A program made the position numbers and the translations under genes. A stretch of DNA of 64,000 bases from NCBI RefSeq assembly GCF_014196745.1, contig NZ_JACIEH010000003.1:496001-560000 (forward strand), in the 5' to 3' direction. Source of the DNA: Sphingomonas kyeonggiensis. Lineage in GTDB: Bacteria; Pseudomonadota; Alphaproteobacteria; Sphingomonadales; Sphingomonadaceae. The notes under the pieces are model-generated. The model was not told the origin of the DNA and ran no database searches. It worked only from the letters and a program-made list of their open reading frames with translations. Positions 41,710 through 51,648 of this stretch are shown in pieces (position 1 is the stretch's first letter; each line of letters opens with the position of its first letter).

Positions 41710-42651
41710 GTGACGACAGGGGAAGATACGGGCGCCGCGGAAGCGAGGCCGGGGCTTGGCTCCCGCATTCTCGGCCTGCTTGCCCGGATCGGCCTCGGCC
41801 CCCGATTCTGGCACGTGGTCAAGCGGGTGGTGGTCGGCACCTTCCAGGACGGCTTCACCTATGCCGGCAACCTTGCCTATCTGAGCCTGGTCACCCTGTT
41901 CCCCTTCTTCATCGTCGCTGCCGCGATCGCCCAGCTGTTCGGCCGCAGCTCGGAGGGGATCCACACGCTGGAGGCGTTCCTCCGCACCGTGCCGCCCGAT
42001 GTCGCGACGCTGCTGCGCAAGCCGGTGTCGGACGTGCTGATGGCGCGGACCGGCAATCTGCTGTGGTTCGGCGCGATCGTCGGCCTGTGGACCGTGGCCG
42101 GCTTCATCGAGACGATTCGCGGCATCCTGCGCCAGGCGTACGGCGTCCGCTCGAACACGCCGTTCTGGCAATATCGGCTGGGCGCGATCGGGATGATCAT
42201 CGCCTCGGTGATCATCACCATGGCGGCATTCAGCTTCCAGGTGATCCTGACCGGCGTCGAGCAGTTTCTCTACAACATCTTCCCCTGGGCATCCGAGGCG
42301 CAGCGCATCGTCTCGCTCAGCAAGATCGCGCCGGCGGTGGCGCTGTTCGGCGCGCTCTACATCCTGTTCTACTCGCTGACTCCCAGTCGCTACCGGAAGA
42401 GCAAATGCCCGAAATGGCCCGGCGCGCTGTTCACCGCGGCGTGGTGGCTGCTGGTTACCGCCCTGTTGCCCAAAATCCTCGGTACGCTGGGAAATTACGA
42501 TCTGACCTATGGAAGCCTTGCAGGCGTGATGATCGCACTGATCTTCTTCTTCCTCGTCGGCCTCGGTCTGGTAGTCGGCGCCGAGTTGAATGCGGCTCTG
42601 GCGGAAACGCCCGAAACGAGTCTAGAGGAACCGGGTAAGAATGGAGAATAG
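41710..42651 (+). CDS. YihY/BrkB family inner-membrane protein
   Basis: 313 residues from GTG 41710, seven bases after the chaperone stop. About six helices with the family motif FQDGFTYAGNLAYLSLVTLF near the start and TYGSLAGVMIALIFFFLVGL near the end. Once called ribonuclease BN, which was wrong; function uncertain. Likely in the chaperone-fabI operon. Confidence 0.9.
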   Translation: MTTGEDTGAAEARPGLGSRILGLLARIGLGPRFWHVVKRVVVGTFQDGFTYAGNLAYLSLVTLFPFFIVAAAIAQLFGRSSEGIHTLEAFLRTVPPDVATLLRKPVSDVLMARTGNLLWFGAIVGLWTVAGFIETIRGILRQAYGVRSNTPFWQYRLGAIGMIIASVIITMAAFSFQVILTGVEQFLYNIFPWASEAQRIVSLSKIAPAVALFGALYILFYSLTPSRYRKSKCPKWPGALFTAAWWLLVTALLPKILGTLGNYDLTYGSLAGVMIALIFFFLVGLGLVVGAELNAALAETPETSLEEPGKNGE

Positions 42652-42657
42652 CGCGTC

Positions 42658-43461
42658 GTGACCGGATTGATGCAGGGCAAGCGTGGGCTGATCATGGGCC
42701 TCGCCAATGACAAGAGCCTCGCCTGGGGCATCGCGAAGAAGCTCGCCGAACAGGGTGCCGAGCTGGCATTCAGCTATCAGGGCGACGCGTTGCTCAAGCG
42801 CGTGAAGCCGCTGGCCGACCAGCTGGGCTCGGACACGCTGATCGATTGCGACGTGGCCGACATGGACGCGCTCGATGTCGCGTTCGACACGCTCAAGGCC
42901 AAATGGCCGACGATCGACTTCCTCGTCCACGCCATCGGCTTCTCGGACAAGTCGCAGCTGCGCGGGAAGTTCTACGACACCACGCTCGACAATTTCCTGA
43001 TGACGATGAACATCTCGGCCTACAGCCTGGTTGCCGTCGCCAAGCGTGCGCGCGAGATGATGCCGAACGGCGGTTCGATCCTCACGCTCACCTATTACGG
43101 TGCCGAGAAGGTGATCCCGCACTATAACGTGATGGGCGTCGCCAAGGCCGCACTGGAGACCAGCGTGAAGTATCTCGCGGTCGACATGGGCCCGGAGAAC
43201 ATCCGCGTGAATGCGATCTCGGCCGGCCCGATCCAGACCCTCGCGGCCCGGGGCATCGGCGACTTCAACTACATCCTCAAGTGGAACGAGCTGAACTCGC
43301 CGCTCCGCCGCACCGTGACGATCGAGGATGTCGGCGGTGCCGGGCTCTACATGCTCTCGGACCTGTCGTCGGGCGTCACCGGCGAGATCCACCATGTCGA
43401 TTCGGGCTATAACGTGATCGGCATGAAGGCCGAGGACGCGCCGGACATCGCGCTTTCCTGA
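42658..43461 (+). CDS. fabI: FabI, enoyl-[acyl-carrier-protein] reductase (NADH)
   Basis: 267 residues from GTG 42658. The NAD-binding start is GLIMGLANDKSLAWGIAKKL. The active-site pattern Y-x6-K is in YNVMGVAKAALE, with the first tyrosine in LTYYGAEKV. Completes each elongation round in fatty acid synthesis and is the triclosan/isoniazid-type target. The sequence VGGAGLYMLSDLSSGVTGEI closes the fold. Confidence 0.95.
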   Translation: MTGLMQGKRGLIMGLANDKSLAWGIAKKLAEQGAELAFSYQGDALLKRVKPLADQLGSDTLIDCDVADMDALDVAFDTLKAKWPTIDFLVHAIGFSDKSQLRGKFYDTTLDNFLMTMNISAYSLVAVAKRAREMMPNGGSILTLTYYGAEKVIPHYNVMGVAKAALETSVKYLAVDMGPENIRVNAISAGPIQTLAARGIGDFNYILKWNELNSPLRRTVTIEDVGGAGLYMLSDLSSGVTGEIHHVDSGYNVIGMKAEDAPDIALS

Positions 43462-43471
43462 GGTTCCTGGC

Positions 43472-43999
43472 GTGAGCATCGTGGTGCGCCCGGCCAATGG
43501 CGGGGATGTTGCGGCAATCGACGCGCTGCTGCGCCGGTCCTTTCCGGCGGAGGACGAAGCGCGGCTGGTCCAGCGGCTGTGCATCGATGGCGACATGGTG
43601 CTGACCCTGGTCGCGGACGACGAGGAGACCGGCGCGCTCGCCGGGATGATCGCGTTCAGCCGGATGGACGTCACGATCGCCGACAAGGCGATTGCCGCGG
43701 TCGCGCTCGCGCCGCTGGCGGTGGACAAGGCCTGGCGCCAGCAGGGCGTCGGCGAGGCGCTGGTCCAGGCCGGGATCGCCCAGCTGGGCGCGGCGGGCGC
43801 GATGCTCGCCTTCGTGCTCGGCGAGCCCGGCTATTATGAGCGCTTCGGCTTCGCGGCGGAATGGGCGCAGGGATTTGCCTCGCCCTATGCCGGCGAATAT
43901 CTGATGGCGCTGCCGCTCCAGGGTGGCGCGATGCCGTGCGGGATGCGCGGCGCCGCGACGCACGCACCGGCGTTCGCCGCGCTCGGCCAGGATGGCTGA
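43472..43999 (+). CDS. GNAT-family N-acetyltransferase
   Basis: 175 residues from GTG 43472. The acetyl-CoA loop is seen in VDKAWRQQGVGEALVQAGIA, and LGEPGYYERFGFAAEWAQGF matches the YhbS/COG3153 branch. Target unknown. It is 10 bases after fabI and probably co-transcribed. Confidence 0.87.
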   Translation: MSIVVRPANGGDVAAIDALLRRSFPAEDEARLVQRLCIDGDMVLTLVADDEETGALAGMIAFSRMDVTIADKAIAAVALAPLAVDKAWRQQGVGEALVQAGIAQLGAAGAMLAFVLGEPGYYERFGFAAEWAQGFASPYAGEYLMALPLQGGAMPCGMRGAATHAPAFAALGQDG

Positions 44000-44080
44000 C
44001 CGCCGCCGTGTCTCCGGCTTTGGCGGACTGGTGATGCTTCTTTCTTCCAAATCGCGGCGACTTGGGCGAGGAGGCTGGCG

Positions 44081-45151
44081 ATGAGCTACAACACCTTCGG
44101 ACGAGTCTTCCGGTTCACCACCTGGGGCGAGAGCCATGGCCCGGCGCTCGGCGCCGTGGTCGATGGCTGCCCGCCGGGGCTGACCCTGTCCGAGGGCGAC
44201 ATCCAGCCCTTTCTCGACAAGCGCCGTCCGGGCCAGTCGCGCTTCACCACCCAGCGGCAGGAGCCGGACCAGGTCCGCATCCTCTCGGGCACCTTCGAAG
44301 GGCGCACCACGGGCACGCCGATCGCGCTGCACATCGACAATGTCGACCAGCGCTCCAAGGACTATTCGGAAGTCGCCAAGGCCTATCGCCCCGGGCATGC
44401 CGATTATGCCTATGACGCGAAATACGGCTTCCGCGACTATCGCGGCGGCGGGCGCAGCTCGGCGCGCGAGACCGCGGCGCGGGTGGCGGCGGGGGCCGTC
44501 GCGCGGGCAGTGATCCCCGAAGTGTCGATCCTCGCCTGGGTCGAGGCGATCGGCGGCGACGCGATCGACTATGCCAATTTCGATGCCGGCGAGATCGGCA
44601 ACAACCCGTTCTTCTGCCCCGATGCCGAGGCTGCGAAGCGCTGGGAGGTGCTGGTCGATGGCGCGCGCAAGTCAGGCTCGTCGCTGGGCGCGGTGGTCGC
44701 CTGCGAGGCGACCGGCGTGCCGCCGGGCTGGGGCGCGCCGCTCTATGCCAAGCTCGACAGCGAGCTGGCGGCGGCGTGCATGTCGATCAACGCGGTGAAG
44801 GGCGTCGAGATCGGCGACGGCTTCGCGGCGGCGGCGCTGACCGGCGAAGAGAATGCCGATGCGATGCGCCCGGGCAATGACGGCAAGCCGGTCTTCCTCG
44901 CCAACCATGCGGGCGGCATCGCGGGCGGGATCTCGACCGGCCAGCCGGTGCGCGTGCGGGTGGCGTTCAAGCCGACCAGCTCGATCCTGACCCCGGTGGA
45001 GACGGTCACCCGCGAAGGTGAGGCGACCGAGATCATGACCAAGGGCCGCCACGATCCCTGTGTCGGCATCCGCGGCGTGCCGGTGGTCGAGGCGATGGTC
45101 GCGCTGGTCCTCGCCGACCAGAAGCTGCTCCACCGCGCCCAGATCGGCTGA
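44081..45151 (+). CDS. aroC: chorismate synthase
   Basis: 356 residues. Conserved blocks are FTTWGESHGPALGAVVDGCP, RPGHADYAYDAKYGFRDYRG and GGRSSARETAARVAAGAVAR. The last holds FMN- and phosphate-binding residues. It makes chorismate from EPSP using reduced FMN. Confidence 0.96.
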   Translation: MSYNTFGRVFRFTTWGESHGPALGAVVDGCPPGLTLSEGDIQPFLDKRRPGQSRFTTQRQEPDQVRILSGTFEGRTTGTPIALHIDNVDQRSKDYSEVAKAYRPGHADYAYDAKYGFRDYRGGGRSSARETAARVAAGAVARAVIPEVSILAWVEAIGGDAIDYANFDAGEIGNNPFFCPDAEAAKRWEVLVDGARKSGSSLGAVVACEATGVPPGWGAPLYAKLDSELAAACMSINAVKGVEIGDGFAAAALTGEENADAMRPGNDGKPVFLANHAGGIAGGISTGQPVRVRVAFKPTSSILTPVETVTREGEATEIMTKGRHDPCVGIRGVPVVEAMVALVLADQKLLHRAQIG

Positions 45152-45185
45152 GTCGTTTCCCGAGAGCCGGGGTACGTCCGGCCAG

Positions 45186-45226
45186 GCAAAAAGGCGGCTG
45201 CACCCGATGGTGTGGCTGCCTTTTGC
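45186..45226 (+). terminator. intrinsic terminator after aroC
   Basis: GCAAAAAGGCGGCTGCACC pairs with GGTGTGGCTGCCTTTTGC; a T-run closes the stem. It lies 35 bases past the aroC stop. Confidence 0.85.
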
Positions 45227-45378
45227 ATGTGCGCCGGTTTCGGCCCGCCCCTCGAGGGGCTCACCTCATTGCTCAGCCGTGCGCGAGGCAGGGTTGGCTG
45301 AAACGTCTGGAAACAATCCAGACATGCCTAACCGCTCGAAAGGACCTCGGCAAAAACCGTAAGGAGGATTGCCCTGTT

Positions 45379-45651
45379 ATGTTGCTTAAAACCCTGATCG
45401 GCGCCGCGGCGCTGCTGGCCGCTCCGGCGGCCTTCGCCCAGACCACTACGCCCACGGACCCGTCTGCCACTCCGCCGACGGAAACCACCGCTCCTGCGCC
45501 GGCCCCCGACCCCAGCGCCAACCCGGCGCCTGCGCCGGATACCAGCACGGCCACGCCCGCACCCGATTCGGCAACCCCCAGCCAGGATCCTGCGGCTTCG
45601 TCCGAAGACAAGCGTGATGCCAAGAAGGAAGGCAAGAAGAAGCCCCATTAA
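45379..45651 (+). CDS. small exported Pro/Ala/Thr-rich protein
   Basis: 90 residues from ATG 45379, behind a strong AAGGAGGA (45361-45368). A signal peptide (LLKTLIGAAALLAAPAAFAQ) is followed by a low-complexity stretch (PAPAPDPSANPAPAPDTSTA) and a basic tail (DKRDAKKEGKKKPH). No family recognised. The tail could bind DNA, LPS or cell wall; this is speculation. Confidence 0.78.
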   Translation: MLLKTLIGAAALLAAPAAFAQTTTPTDPSATPPTETTAPAPAPDPSANPAPAPDTSTATPAPDSATPSQDPAASSEDKRDAKKEGKKKPH

Positions 45652-45747
45652 GGGCTCCTGACGCAGGAGATGCGCTGCCCGCCCTGGCCGGACGGGTAGC
45701 GCATTGCCCTGTCTGCAGTCCGCGAAGCGATCGCGGACCGACCGAAA

Positions 45748-47037
45748 TCAGTCCGCGAAGGGATCGCGGACCAGGATCGTGTCCTCGCGCTCGGGGCTGG
45801 TCGAAACCAGCGCCACCGGGCAGCGGATCAGCTCTTCCACCCGGCGGATATACTTGATCGCGGCGGCGGGCAGCTCGGCCCAGCTGCGCGCGCCGGCGGT
45901 GGTTTCCTGCCAGCCCGGCATCGTCTCGTAGACCGCTTCGACCGCGGCCTGGTCGGCGGCGTTCGAGGGATAATAGTCGATCTCCTCGCCGTGCAGCCGG
46001 TAGCCGGTGCACACCTGGATCTCGTCGAACCCGTCGAGCACGTCGAGCTTGGTCAGCGCGATGCCGGTGATGCCGGAGACGGCGGCCGACTGGCGCAGCA
46101 GCACCGCGTCGAGCCAGCCGCAGCGGCGCTTGCGGCCGGTGACGGTGCCGAACTCATGGCCGCGCGTGCCGAGCCGCTCGCCGACGTCATTGTCCTGCTC
46201 GCTGGGGAACGGGCCCGAGCCGACGCGGGTGGTATAGGCCTTGGCGATGCCGAGCACGAAGCCGACCGCGCCCGGGCCGATGCCCGAACCGGCCGAAGCG
46301 GTGCCCGCCACGGTGTTCGACGAGGTGACGAACGGATAGGTGCCGTGATCGATGTCGAGCAGCACGCCCTGCGCGCCTTCGAACAGGATGCGGCGGCCAC
46401 GCTCGCGCGCAGCGTTGAGCGCGCGCCATACCGGCTGGGCGAAGGGCAGGACGAAGCCGGCGATCTCGCGCAGCTCGGCAATCAGTGCCTCGCGGTCGAT
46501 CGGCGGCTGGTCGAAGCCGGCGCGCAGCGCGTCGTGATGCGCGGTCAGGCGATCGAGCTGCGGGCCGAGCTCGTCGAGATGGGCGAGGTCGCAGACGCGG
46601 ATGGCGCGGCGGCCGACCTTGTCCTCATAGGCCGGGCCGATGCCGCGGCGGGTGGTGCCGATCTTGCCGGCGCCGCTGGCATCCTCGCGCAGCGCGTCGA
46701 GGTCGCGGTGGAAGGGCAGGATCAGCGGGCAATTGTCCGCGATCATCAGCTTGTCGGGGGTGATCTCGACGCCCTGGCCGCGCAGCTTCTCGACCTCGGC
46801 CTTGAGGTGCCAGGGATCGAGCACCACGCCGTTGCCGATCACCGAAGGGGTGCCGCGGACGATGCCCGAGGGGAGCAGCGAGAGCTTGTAGACATTCTCG
46901 CCGACGACGAGCGTGTGGCCGGCATTGTGGCCACCCTGGAAGCGCACGACCATGTCGGCCCGCTCGGCGAGCCAGTCGACGATCTTGCCCTTGCCTTCGT
47001 CACCCCATTGGGCGCCGATAACCGCTACATTTGCCAT
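45748..47037 (-). CDS. purA: adenylosuccinate synthetase
   Basis: 429 residues from ATG 47037. The GTP/IMP-binding start is VAVIGAQWGDEGKGKIVDWL with the switch GGHNAGHT, and IGTTRRGIGPAYEDKVGRRA follows. First committed step from IMP to AMP. Monocistronic. Confidence 0.97.
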   Translation of the reverse strand: MANVAVIGAQWGDEGKGKIVDWLAERADMVVRFQGGHNAGHTLVVGENVYKLSLLPSGIVRGTPSVIGNGVVLDPWHLKAEVEKLRGQGVEITPDKLMIADNCPLILPFHRDLDALREDASGAGKIGTTRRGIGPAYEDKVGRRAIRVCDLAHLDELGPQLDRLTAHHDALRAGFDQPPIDREALIAELREIAGFVLPFAQPVWRALNAARERGRRILFEGAQGVLLDIDHGTYPFVTSSNTVAGTASAGSGIGPGAVGFVLGIAKAYTTRVGSGPFPSEQDNDVGERLGTRGHEFGTVTGRKRRCGWLDAVLLRQSAAVSGITGIALTKLDVLDGFDEIQVCTGYRLHGEEIDYYPSNAADQAAVEAVYETMPGWQETTAGARSWAELPAAAIKYIRRVEELIRCPVALVSTSPEREDTILVRDPFAD

Positions 47038-47175
47038 GGATACACGTCTCCGCCTGCCGGGGCGGGCCACAAGCCGCCCTTCGACAGGACTCGGCGGCTG
47101 GGCTTTACGGGGGCGGTGGCGCAAGGCGCCGGAGCCGCGGGGCGCATGGCCCGCGCGGGTGATTCGGTCAAGGGG

Positions 47176-50100
47176 TTATGCGTCGAGCGCAGCCCGCACC
47201 GCCGCGGCCAGCCGATCGAGATCGAAGGGCTTGGCGAGGATCGTCTCCCCCGCCACCCGCGCGGTTTCGGGGGCATAGCCGCTGGTCAGCAGCACCTTGA
47301 GGCCCGGCAGCCTGGTCCGGGCGCGTTCGGCGAGCTCGCGCCCGGTCATCTCGGGCATCACCACATCGCTGAACAGCAGCGAGAAGGGCGCGCGCCCATT
47401 GCGCAGCTGGCCCTCGATCAGCCGCAGCGCCTCGGGCCCGTCGCGGGCGCCGGTCACCTGATAGCCAAGCTCGCGCAGCGCCTCGATCGAATAGTTGCGC
47501 ACCCGCTCCTCGTCCTCGACCACCAGCACCGTCTCGCCGCTGCGGGCGCCCATCGGGACCGCGATCGGCGCATCGGCGCGCGGCGCCGGCGTGGCGCCTT
47601 CATGGGCGGGCAGATAGAGCCGCACGGTGGTGCCCTGGCCCGGCTCGGTATCGATGCCGACCGCCCCGCCCGACTGGCGGATGAAGCCGAACACCTGGCT
47701 GAGCCCCAGACCGGTCCCCTTGCCCACGCCCTTGGTGGTGAAGAAGGGATCGAAGGCGCGGGCGGCTACCTCGGGGGTCATGCCGATGCCGGTATCCGTC
47801 ACCGCGATCTCGACATAGTCGCCCGGCTGCAGCTCGAGCTCGCGGGCCTCCTCCGCCTCGAACCGGGCATTGGCGGTCGTCAGCACCAGCTTGCCGCCAT
47901 GCGGCATCGCGTCGCGCGCATTGACCGAGAGGTTCAGGACCACATTCTCGAGCTGGTTGGGGTCGGCGAGCAGCGGCGAGACGCCGGCCGGCAGCACCGT
48001 CTCCACCGTCACATCGTCGCCCAGCGTGCGGACGAGCAGCTCGATCATCCCGCGGACCATCTCGTTGGCGTCGATCGCCACGGGCGCGAGCGGCTGCTGG
48101 CGCGAAAAGGCGAGCAGCCGCTGGGTGAGCGCCGCCGCCCGGGTCGCGCCGTCGCGTGCGGCGGTGATGTATCTGTCGAGATCGAGCCGCCCCTGCGCCA
48201 CGCGCCGCTCGAGCAGGTCGAGCGCGCCGATCACGACCGCCAGCATGTTGTTGAAGTCGTGCGCGATGCCGCCGGTGAGCTGGCCGACCGCCTCCATTTT
48301 GTGCGCCTGGCGCAGCCGTTCCTCCGCCGCCATCAGCTGCTCGGTCCGCTCGCGCACCGCCGCCTCCAGCGCCTCGCGCGAACGGGCGAGCACTTCGCGC
48401 GCGTCGACGATGTCCTGGATGTCGGTGCAGGTGCCGAACCAGCGGGTGATCTCGCCCCGCTCGTCGCGCACCGGCTGGGCGCTGCCGAGCACCCAGCGAT
48501 AACGGCCCGAGCGGTGGCGCAGGCGATATTCGATCCGGTAGCGCTCGCCGGTCGCCAGGCTCTGGTGCCACACCGACCAGGCGCGCTCCTGGTCGTCGGG
48601 ATGGAACATGCCGTTCCAGGCTGCGCCATCGGTGCTGCCGTGCGGCACGCCGGTATATTCGTACCAGCGGTCGTTGTAATAATCGTGATAGCCGTCGGGC
48701 AGGGTCGACCAGACCATCTGGTCGATCGAGTTGGCGATGGCGCGGAACTTGGCCTCGCTCTCCCGCAGCGCTGCCACTGCCTCGATCCGCTCCACCGCGT
48801 CCCAGGTCGTCTCCGCCACCGCCTCGATGAAGGCGACTTCCTCGGCGCTCCAGCGGCGCGGCTCGGCGGTGTTGATCGACATCACCGCGACCCATTGCCC
48901 GCCACGCAGCAGCGGCACGCCCACCCCGGCGCCGGCGAGATGCGCGAGGCCCGGAGCCTCGTGCGCGGTGTCGCCCAGCACCACGGTGCGCCCGGTGCGA
49001 TAGGATCGGGCATTGTCGCCCAGCGCCGCGATCGGCAGCGTGCCTTCGAGCGGGGCGAGCCGGCCGCTGGTCCAATAGGGGCCGAAGCGCACGTTCTCGC
49101 CCTGCACCCGGTAGAAGACCACCCGGTCGAGCCCCATCTGCTCGCCCAGTGCCGCGGCGGTGAAGCGCATCACCGCATCGGCCGAATCGAGCGCGCGCTG
49201 CTGGTCGGACAGCGCGCCGAGGAACGCCTGCGCCTCGTTCGCCTCGCGCAGTTCCTCCGCCGTGTCGCGGGCGGCTTCCTCGGCGAGCTTGCGCTCGGTG
49301 ATGTCGAAGGCGACGCCCGGGAAGCGCGAAGGCCTGCCCTCCTCGTCGAAGGTTGCGCGGCCCTGCGCGCTCACCCAGCGCGATGTGCCGTCGCTCTGGA
49401 CCAGCCGATATTCCTCGTTGAACGGCACGCGTTCGTTGAGGGTGCGGGCGATGCTCGCCTCGAGCCGGGCACGGTCGCCGGGATGCACGTTGACGAAGAA
49501 GTCGGCGATCGGCGTGCCCTTGCCCGCCAGCGCCTCGTCGACGCCGTAGAGGCGCAGGAAGCGCGCATCGGCGGTGACGCGATCGGCGGCGACGTCCCAC
49601 ACCCAGGTGCCGACGCCGAGCGAGGCGTTGAGCGCAAGTTGCAGCTGCTCCTCGCTCCGGCGCAGCGCCTCCTCGGCGGCGGTGCGCTCGGTCACGTCGT
49701 TCGCGGCGACGAAGATATCGGTGGTGTTGCCGTTCGCGTCCTTGATCGGCTGGTAGACGAAATCGAGGAAGCGGGTGTCGGCCGGGCCGTCGGCGCGGCG
49801 CTGGAGCAGCACCGGCACGCCGTCCGCCCGGAAGGTCTCGCCGCTGGCATAGACCGTGTCGAGCAGGGCGACGAAGCCCTGCTCGACCACTTCGGGCAGC
49901 GCCTCCGCCACCGTCATGCCCAGCACCGGGCGGCCGCCGATCAGCGCCAGATATTCCGAATTGGCGAATTCGAAGCGGTGCTCGGGCCCGTGGAGCAGCG
50001 CCGTGGCGCCCGGCGCCTGCTCGAACAGGTCACGCAGCCGCGCCACCTCGGCCAGGCGGGCGCGCTCGGCGAAGACGATCCGCGTGGTCTCGTTGCCCTG

Positions 50101-50544
50101 GTTGAGCATGCCGGCGACTTCGCCCTCGCTACCTCGCAGCGGCGTGAAGCTGTAGTTCCACCAGGTCTCCTGGCGACGTCCGTCGCGCATCATCATCAGC
50201 TGCTGGTCGTAGATCGCGAAGCCACGCCCGCTCTCCAGCACGCCGACGATCTGCGGGCCGACCACGTCCCAGATGTCCGCCCACACCTCCGCACCCGGCC
50301 GGCCCAGCGCCCAGGGATGGCGATCGGCGGGGATCGTGGCCCAGGCATCGTTGTAGAGCAGATAGAGCTCGGGCCCCCAATAGACCGCGGTGGGGAAGGT
50401 CGAGCCCAGCGCCACGTCGAGCGCGAACTTCAGCACATCGGGCCAGTGTTCCGGCGGGCCGAGCGGATGCGCGGACCAGTCGAAATCGCGGATTCGCGCC
50501 GCCATCTCGCCTTCATGATCCAGAAAGCGCAGCGCAGCCCCCAT
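47176..50544 (-). CDS. hybrid sensor histidine kinase with PAS/GAF domains and receiver
   Basis: 1122 residues from ATG 50544 (a TTG at 50580 is less likely). No membrane segment is evident, so it is probably cytoplasmic. Order: N-terminal PAS-like segment (~1-140), PAS (~150-270), PAS/PAC (~275-400), GAF (~410-570), PAS/PAC (~580-700). Then HisKA with the phospho-acceptor His in GGIAHDFNNMLAVV, an ATPase domain (N-box LSVNARDAM, G-boxes DTGIGM and GKGTGLGLS), and a C-terminal receiver with Asp in LLFSDVVMPEMTG. The partner is unknown. The closing receiver may act as phosphate sink or output. Confidence 0.92.
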   Translation of the reverse strand: MGAALRFLDHEGEMAARIRDFDWSAHPLGPPEHWPDVLKFALDVALGSTFPTAVYWGPELYLLYNDAWATIPADRHPWALGRPGAEVWADIWDVVGPQIVGVLESGRGFAIYDQQLMMMRDGRRQETWWNYSFTPLRGSEGEVAGMLNQGNETTRIVFAERARLAEVARLRDLFEQAPGATALLHGPEHRFEFANSEYLALIGGRPVLGMTVAEALPEVVEQGFVALLDTVYASGETFRADGVPVLLQRRADGPADTRFLDFVYQPIKDANGNTTDIFVAANDVTERTAAEEALRRSEEQLQLALNASLGVGTWVWDVAADRVTADARFLRLYGVDEALAGKGTPIADFFVNVHPGDRARLEASIARTLNERVPFNEEYRLVQSDGTSRWVSAQGRATFDEEGRPSRFPGVAFDITERKLAEEAARDTAEELREANEAQAFLGALSDQQRALDSADAVMRFTAAALGEQMGLDRVVFYRVQGENVRFGPYWTSGRLAPLEGTLPIAALGDNARSYRTGRTVVLGDTAHEAPGLAHLAGAGVGVPLLRGGQWVAVMSINTAEPRRWSAEEVAFIEAVAETTWDAVERIEAVAALRESEAKFRAIANSIDQMVWSTLPDGYHDYYNDRWYEYTGVPHGSTDGAAWNGMFHPDDQERAWSVWHQSLATGERYRIEYRLRHRSGRYRWVLGSAQPVRDERGEITRWFGTCTDIQDIVDAREVLARSREALEAAVRERTEQLMAAEERLRQAHKMEAVGQLTGGIAHDFNNMLAVVIGALDLLERRVAQGRLDLDRYITAARDGATRAAALTQRLLAFSRQQPLAPVAIDANEMVRGMIELLVRTLGDDVTVETVLPAGVSPLLADPNQLENVVLNLSVNARDAMPHGGKLVLTTANARFEAEEARELELQPGDYVEIAVTDTGIGMTPEVAARAFDPFFTTKGVGKGTGLGLSQVFGFIRQSGGAVGIDTEPGQGTTVRLYLPAHEGATPAPRADAPIAVPMGARSGETVLVVEDEERVRNYSIEALRELGYQVTGARDGPEALRLIEGQLRNGRAPFSLLFSDVVMPEMTGRELAERARTRLPGLKVLLTSGYAPETARVAGETILAKPFDLDRLAAAVRAALDA

Positions 50545-50643
50545 GCGCCAACCGATGCGGGGCACGGCCTCCCGAGTCAACCAACTGAGTCAACTCGACT
50601 TGGCCGCCCGGGCGGTTATGGATGGGGTAAAGGAGAGACTTGA

Positions 50644-51648
50644 ATGAAGCTCGCAAGCCTGAAGAGCGGCCGTGACGGCAAGCTGGTCGTCGTTTCCACG
50701 GATCTGGCCTGGTATGCCAGCGCCGACATGATCGCGCCGACGCTGCAGGCGGCGCTCGACAATTGGGACCGGGTCGAGACCGATCTGCGCAACCTGGCGA
50801 CCGATCTCGACCATGAGGTTATCCCGCGCGAGCGCTTCCACGAGCGCCTCGCCGCTGCGCCCCTGCCGCGCGCGTTCCAATGGGCGGACGGCTCGGCCTA
50901 TGTGAACCATGTCGCGCTGGTCCGGCAGGCGCGGAATGCCGAGATGCCCGACAGCTTCTGGCACGATCCGCTGATGTACCAGGGCGGCAGCGACGGGTTC
51001 CTGGGGCCGCGCGACGCGATCCCCCTCGCCGACGAGGCCTGGGGCTGCGACCTGGAGGGCGAAGTGGTGGTGGTCACCGGCGACGTGCCGCTTGGCGCCA
51101 GCCGCGAAGAGGCGCTTGCCGCGATCCGGCTGGTCGGCCTCACCAACGACGTGAGCTTGCGCAACCTGATCCCGGGTGAGCTGGCCAAGGGCTTCGGCTT
51201 CTTCCAGTCCAAGCCGGCCAGCGCCTTTTCCCCGGTCTTCGCCACGCCCGATTCGCTCGGCGACTGGTGGAAGGACGGCAAGCTGCACCGCAAGCTGATG
51301 GTCGACGTGAACGGCAAGGCGTTCGGCAGGGCGGAAGCGGGCGTCGACATGACCTTCGACTTCGGCACGCTGGTCGCCCACGCCGCCAGGACCCGCAAGC
51401 TCGGCGCCGGCACGATCATCGGCTCGGGCACCGTCTCGAACCGTGGCGAGGATGGCGGCCCGGGCAAGCCGGTGAGCGAAGGCGGCGTCGGCTATTCGTG
51501 CATCGCCGAGATCCGCACGATCGAGACGATCCGTACCGGCAAGCCCGAAACCCCCTTCCTCAAGGCGGGCGACACGGTGCGCATCTGGGCCGAGGACGAC
51601 AGGCACCACCCGATCTTCGGGGTGATCGAGCAGACCGTCGGGGGCTGA
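50644..51648 (+). CDS. fumarylacetoacetate hydrolase-family protein
   Basis: 334 residues. An N-terminal FAA-hydrolase cap (MKLASLKSGRDGKLVVVSTD) precedes the catalytic domain. Its metal ligands are likely in the acidic DLEGEVVVVTGD block, with TNDVSLRNLIPGELAKGFGF following. Closest in layout to the ~330-residue FAH-like enzymes of aromatic degradation. Substrate unknown. The next gene starts directly at its stop. Confidence 0.9.
   Translation: MKLASLKSGRDGKLVVVSTDLAWYASADMIAPTLQAALDNWDRVETDLRNLATDLDHEVIPRERFHERLAAAPLPRAFQWADGSAYVNHVALVRQARNAEMPDSFWHDPLMYQGGSDGFLGPRDAIPLADEAWGCDLEGEVVVVTGDVPLGASREEALAAIRLVGLTNDVSLRNLIPGELAKGFGFFQSKPASAFSPVFATPDSLGDWWKDGKLHRKLMVDVNGKAFGRAEAGVDMTFDFGTLVAHAARTRKLGAGTIIGSGTVSNRGEDGGPGKPVSEGGVGYSCIAEIRTIETIRTGKPETPFLKAGDTVRIWAEDDRHHPIFGVIEQTVGG

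Noticed and set aside
45991..50643. A 1550-residue open frame on the plus strand
   Set aside because: Antisense to purA and the histidine kinase, with the same artefact composition.
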